Positions 63,072 to 64,000 of a DNA stretch of 64,000 nt are shown piece by piece. Position 1 is the stretch's first letter, and every line of letters begins with the position of its first letter. The notes under the pieces were generated by a model, which worked only from the letters and a program-made list of their open reading frames with translations, was not told the DNA's origin and ran no database searches. The stretch spans positions 27,351-91,350 of the forward strand of contig JABABI010000021.1 of NCBI GenBank assembly GCA_014238335.1, given 5' to 3'. The position numbers and the translations under genes are program-made. The DNA is from Fuerstiella sp. GTDB taxonomy: Bacteria; Planctomycetota; Planctomycetia; Planctomycetales; Planctomycetaceae.

Positions 63072-64000
63072 TCAATCCCACCACCACGATGCCACAGCAT
63101 CGCCGGATTGAATCCGCGGTGTTTTTTCTGCTGGCAGAACATTGGTTCGGCGGATGATGCGATCCGGGACGATGGTGACTCCGCCCCCCGTGACGCCAAG
63201 CAGCAGGCTGCGGCTGACGGACTTAACGTTGACCAGCGACGGAACCTCCATCGGCACCGTGTATTCCTGCACGGGCAATGCCTTTTCGTCCAGCAGAAGT
63301 GTCGGTTCCCAGCCCACCACACCCTGCAGGTCGTTGCTTCGGATCAGTGCAAACGTGACCGCAAGATCAAACAGGTTCTGAATGCCGGCGAAACTTGGTA
63401 TCTGCTCGCACAGGGCCAGCATGTGTTTGTTGAACTGCTGAGTGTATTTTTCTGCCGTGATTTCAGTGAACGCCGCATCGGAGCGATTGCCTTGCGCATC
63501 AACCAGTTCGTCCTGAGAAAGCAGTTGCAGCCGGGGACCCGAAATGTAAAACACATGACCGTCGGCAGACTGTTCGATCACTTCGTAGCGGGGCGCGAAC
63601 CACCAGCGACGCATCGTGTTGCCACCAGGTTTGGCCGTGTCCAGATAGCTGCGAAAGCCCCGAATGTGGGGACGATCCAGCCCCAGGGCGATGCGTTTCA
63701 TCTGGTAGTCGGCTTCAACGGCGGTGACCGCGGCATGACAGGACTTCGGCAGCCCGAAGATCGTGACATTCCAGTTGCCCAGAACTTGCGCCATCTGATA
63801 GAACCGCTGTCGAGCAACGTTCAGACTGGCAGGTGCACTGTTGGCGTTGTTCCATGCCTGAGCGTTCGCTAACCGCGATGGTTCGGGATCGAACGAACAC
63901 CCCAGAGACTGCCGCATGCTGGTCAGACGCAGCATGACCAGCAGGTCATCCAGAGTCAGGACCGGCCGACCGGTTTCCACCCCGACGACTCGCCCATCCT
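63072..64000 (-). CDS. DUF1598-type planctomycete protein, N-terminus outside the window
   Basis: A reading frame open from the window edge, of which about 309 residues are visible up to the stop at 63072. Visible segments are DGRVVGVETGRPVLTLDDLL at the edge, then GLPKSCHAAVTAVEADYQMKRI, WWFAPRYEV, TEKYTQQFNKHML-like and PSFAGIQNLFDLAVTFALI. It ends in Trp-rich SWWWD. The layout matches DUF1598, a family nearly confined to planctomycetes and of unknown function. A GTG within the visible part (63978) could be mistaken for a start, but the frame and the family pattern continue across it. Confidence 0.75.
   Translation of the reverse strand, partial: DGRVVGVETGRPVLTLDDLLVMLRLTSMRQSLGCSFDPEPSRLANAQAWNNANSAPASLNVARQRFYQMAQVLGNWNVTIFGLPKSCHAAVTAVEADYQMKRIALGLDRPHIRGFRSYLDTAKPGGNTMRRWWFAPRYEVIEQSADGHVFYISGPRLQLLSQDELVDAQGNRSDAAFTEITAEKYTQQFNKHMLALCEQIPSFAGIQNLFDLAVTFALIRSNDLQGVVGWEPTLLLDEKALPVQEYTVPMEVPSLVNVKSVSRSLLLGVTGGGVTIVPDRIIRRTNVLPAEKTPRIQSGDAVASWWWD

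Overview
The window looks like chromosomal DNA of a planctomycete (Planctomycetota, probably class Planctomycetia). The evidence is the combination of families: a heme-c protein of the DUF1549/DUF1553 type followed by a DUF1501 Tat protein, two secreted formylglycine sulfatases, Tat-exported sugar isomerases and Gfo/Idh/MocA oxidoreductase, ThuA and DUF1080 glycan proteins, a DUF1598 protein, an SHD1-domain pseudogene, an ABC permease fused to a CPBP protease, and futalosine-pathway menaquinone genes. Base composition is moderately GC-rich and genes are loosely packed, with many 200-700 bp intergenic gaps. I see no phage, insertion sequence, CRISPR array, tRNA or rRNA.

Layout. 1-4519: a DUF3467 protein and three secreted structural-looking proteins, two of them cysteine-rich, all on the minus strand. 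5125-9439: a two-gene type IIA topoisomerase operon in A-then-B order. 9698-12776: a ketoacyl synthase / acyl carrier protein / CrtI-like FAD oxidoreductase cassette. 13090-16174: complex I genes nuoI, nuoA, nuoC and nuoD, with no nuoB. 16446-26382: a sulfotransferase-like protein, a CoA-binding protein, a sulfatase, a Gln/Pro-repeat secreted protein, then the DUF1549/DUF1553 and DUF1501 pair. 26723-31129: small NrtS-like membrane protein, GIY-YIG protein, a secreted peroxiredoxin beside a secreted CxxC protein, a secreted unknown protein and an SDR. 31275-35441: coiled-coil membrane protein, sugar isomerase-like protein and a decayed kinase locus. 35783-41231: second sulfatase, sigma-54 activator, small zinc-ribbon-like protein and homoserine dehydrogenase. 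41664-47215: mqnA-mqnC, then an ABC ATPase with its permease-protease fusion. 47245-53566: Rrf2 regulator divergent from a heme protein, MFS exporter, phosphoesterase, SHD1 pseudogene and AhpD-like protein. 53704-64000: Gfo/Idh oxidoreductase with SLC13 transporter, lipoprotein, pabA/trpG, sugar isomerase, malate dehydrogenase, ThuA, DUF1080 and a DUF1598 protein cut by the window edge.

How the parts fit: most of the accessory content serves the break-down of sulfated polysaccharides (sulfatases, ThuA, DUF1080, oxidoreductases, isomerases, transporter) and respiration (complex I, menaquinone, malate dehydrogenase, heme proteins). The most unusual signals are not genes. A dispersed ~100-bp intergenic repeat occurs in five copies whose terminal hairpin is kept while its sequence changes. 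A second, ~30-bp repeat sits in front of start codons. A perfect 8-8-8 palindrome placed directly after a promoter lies between the Rrf2 regulator and its heme-protein neighbour.
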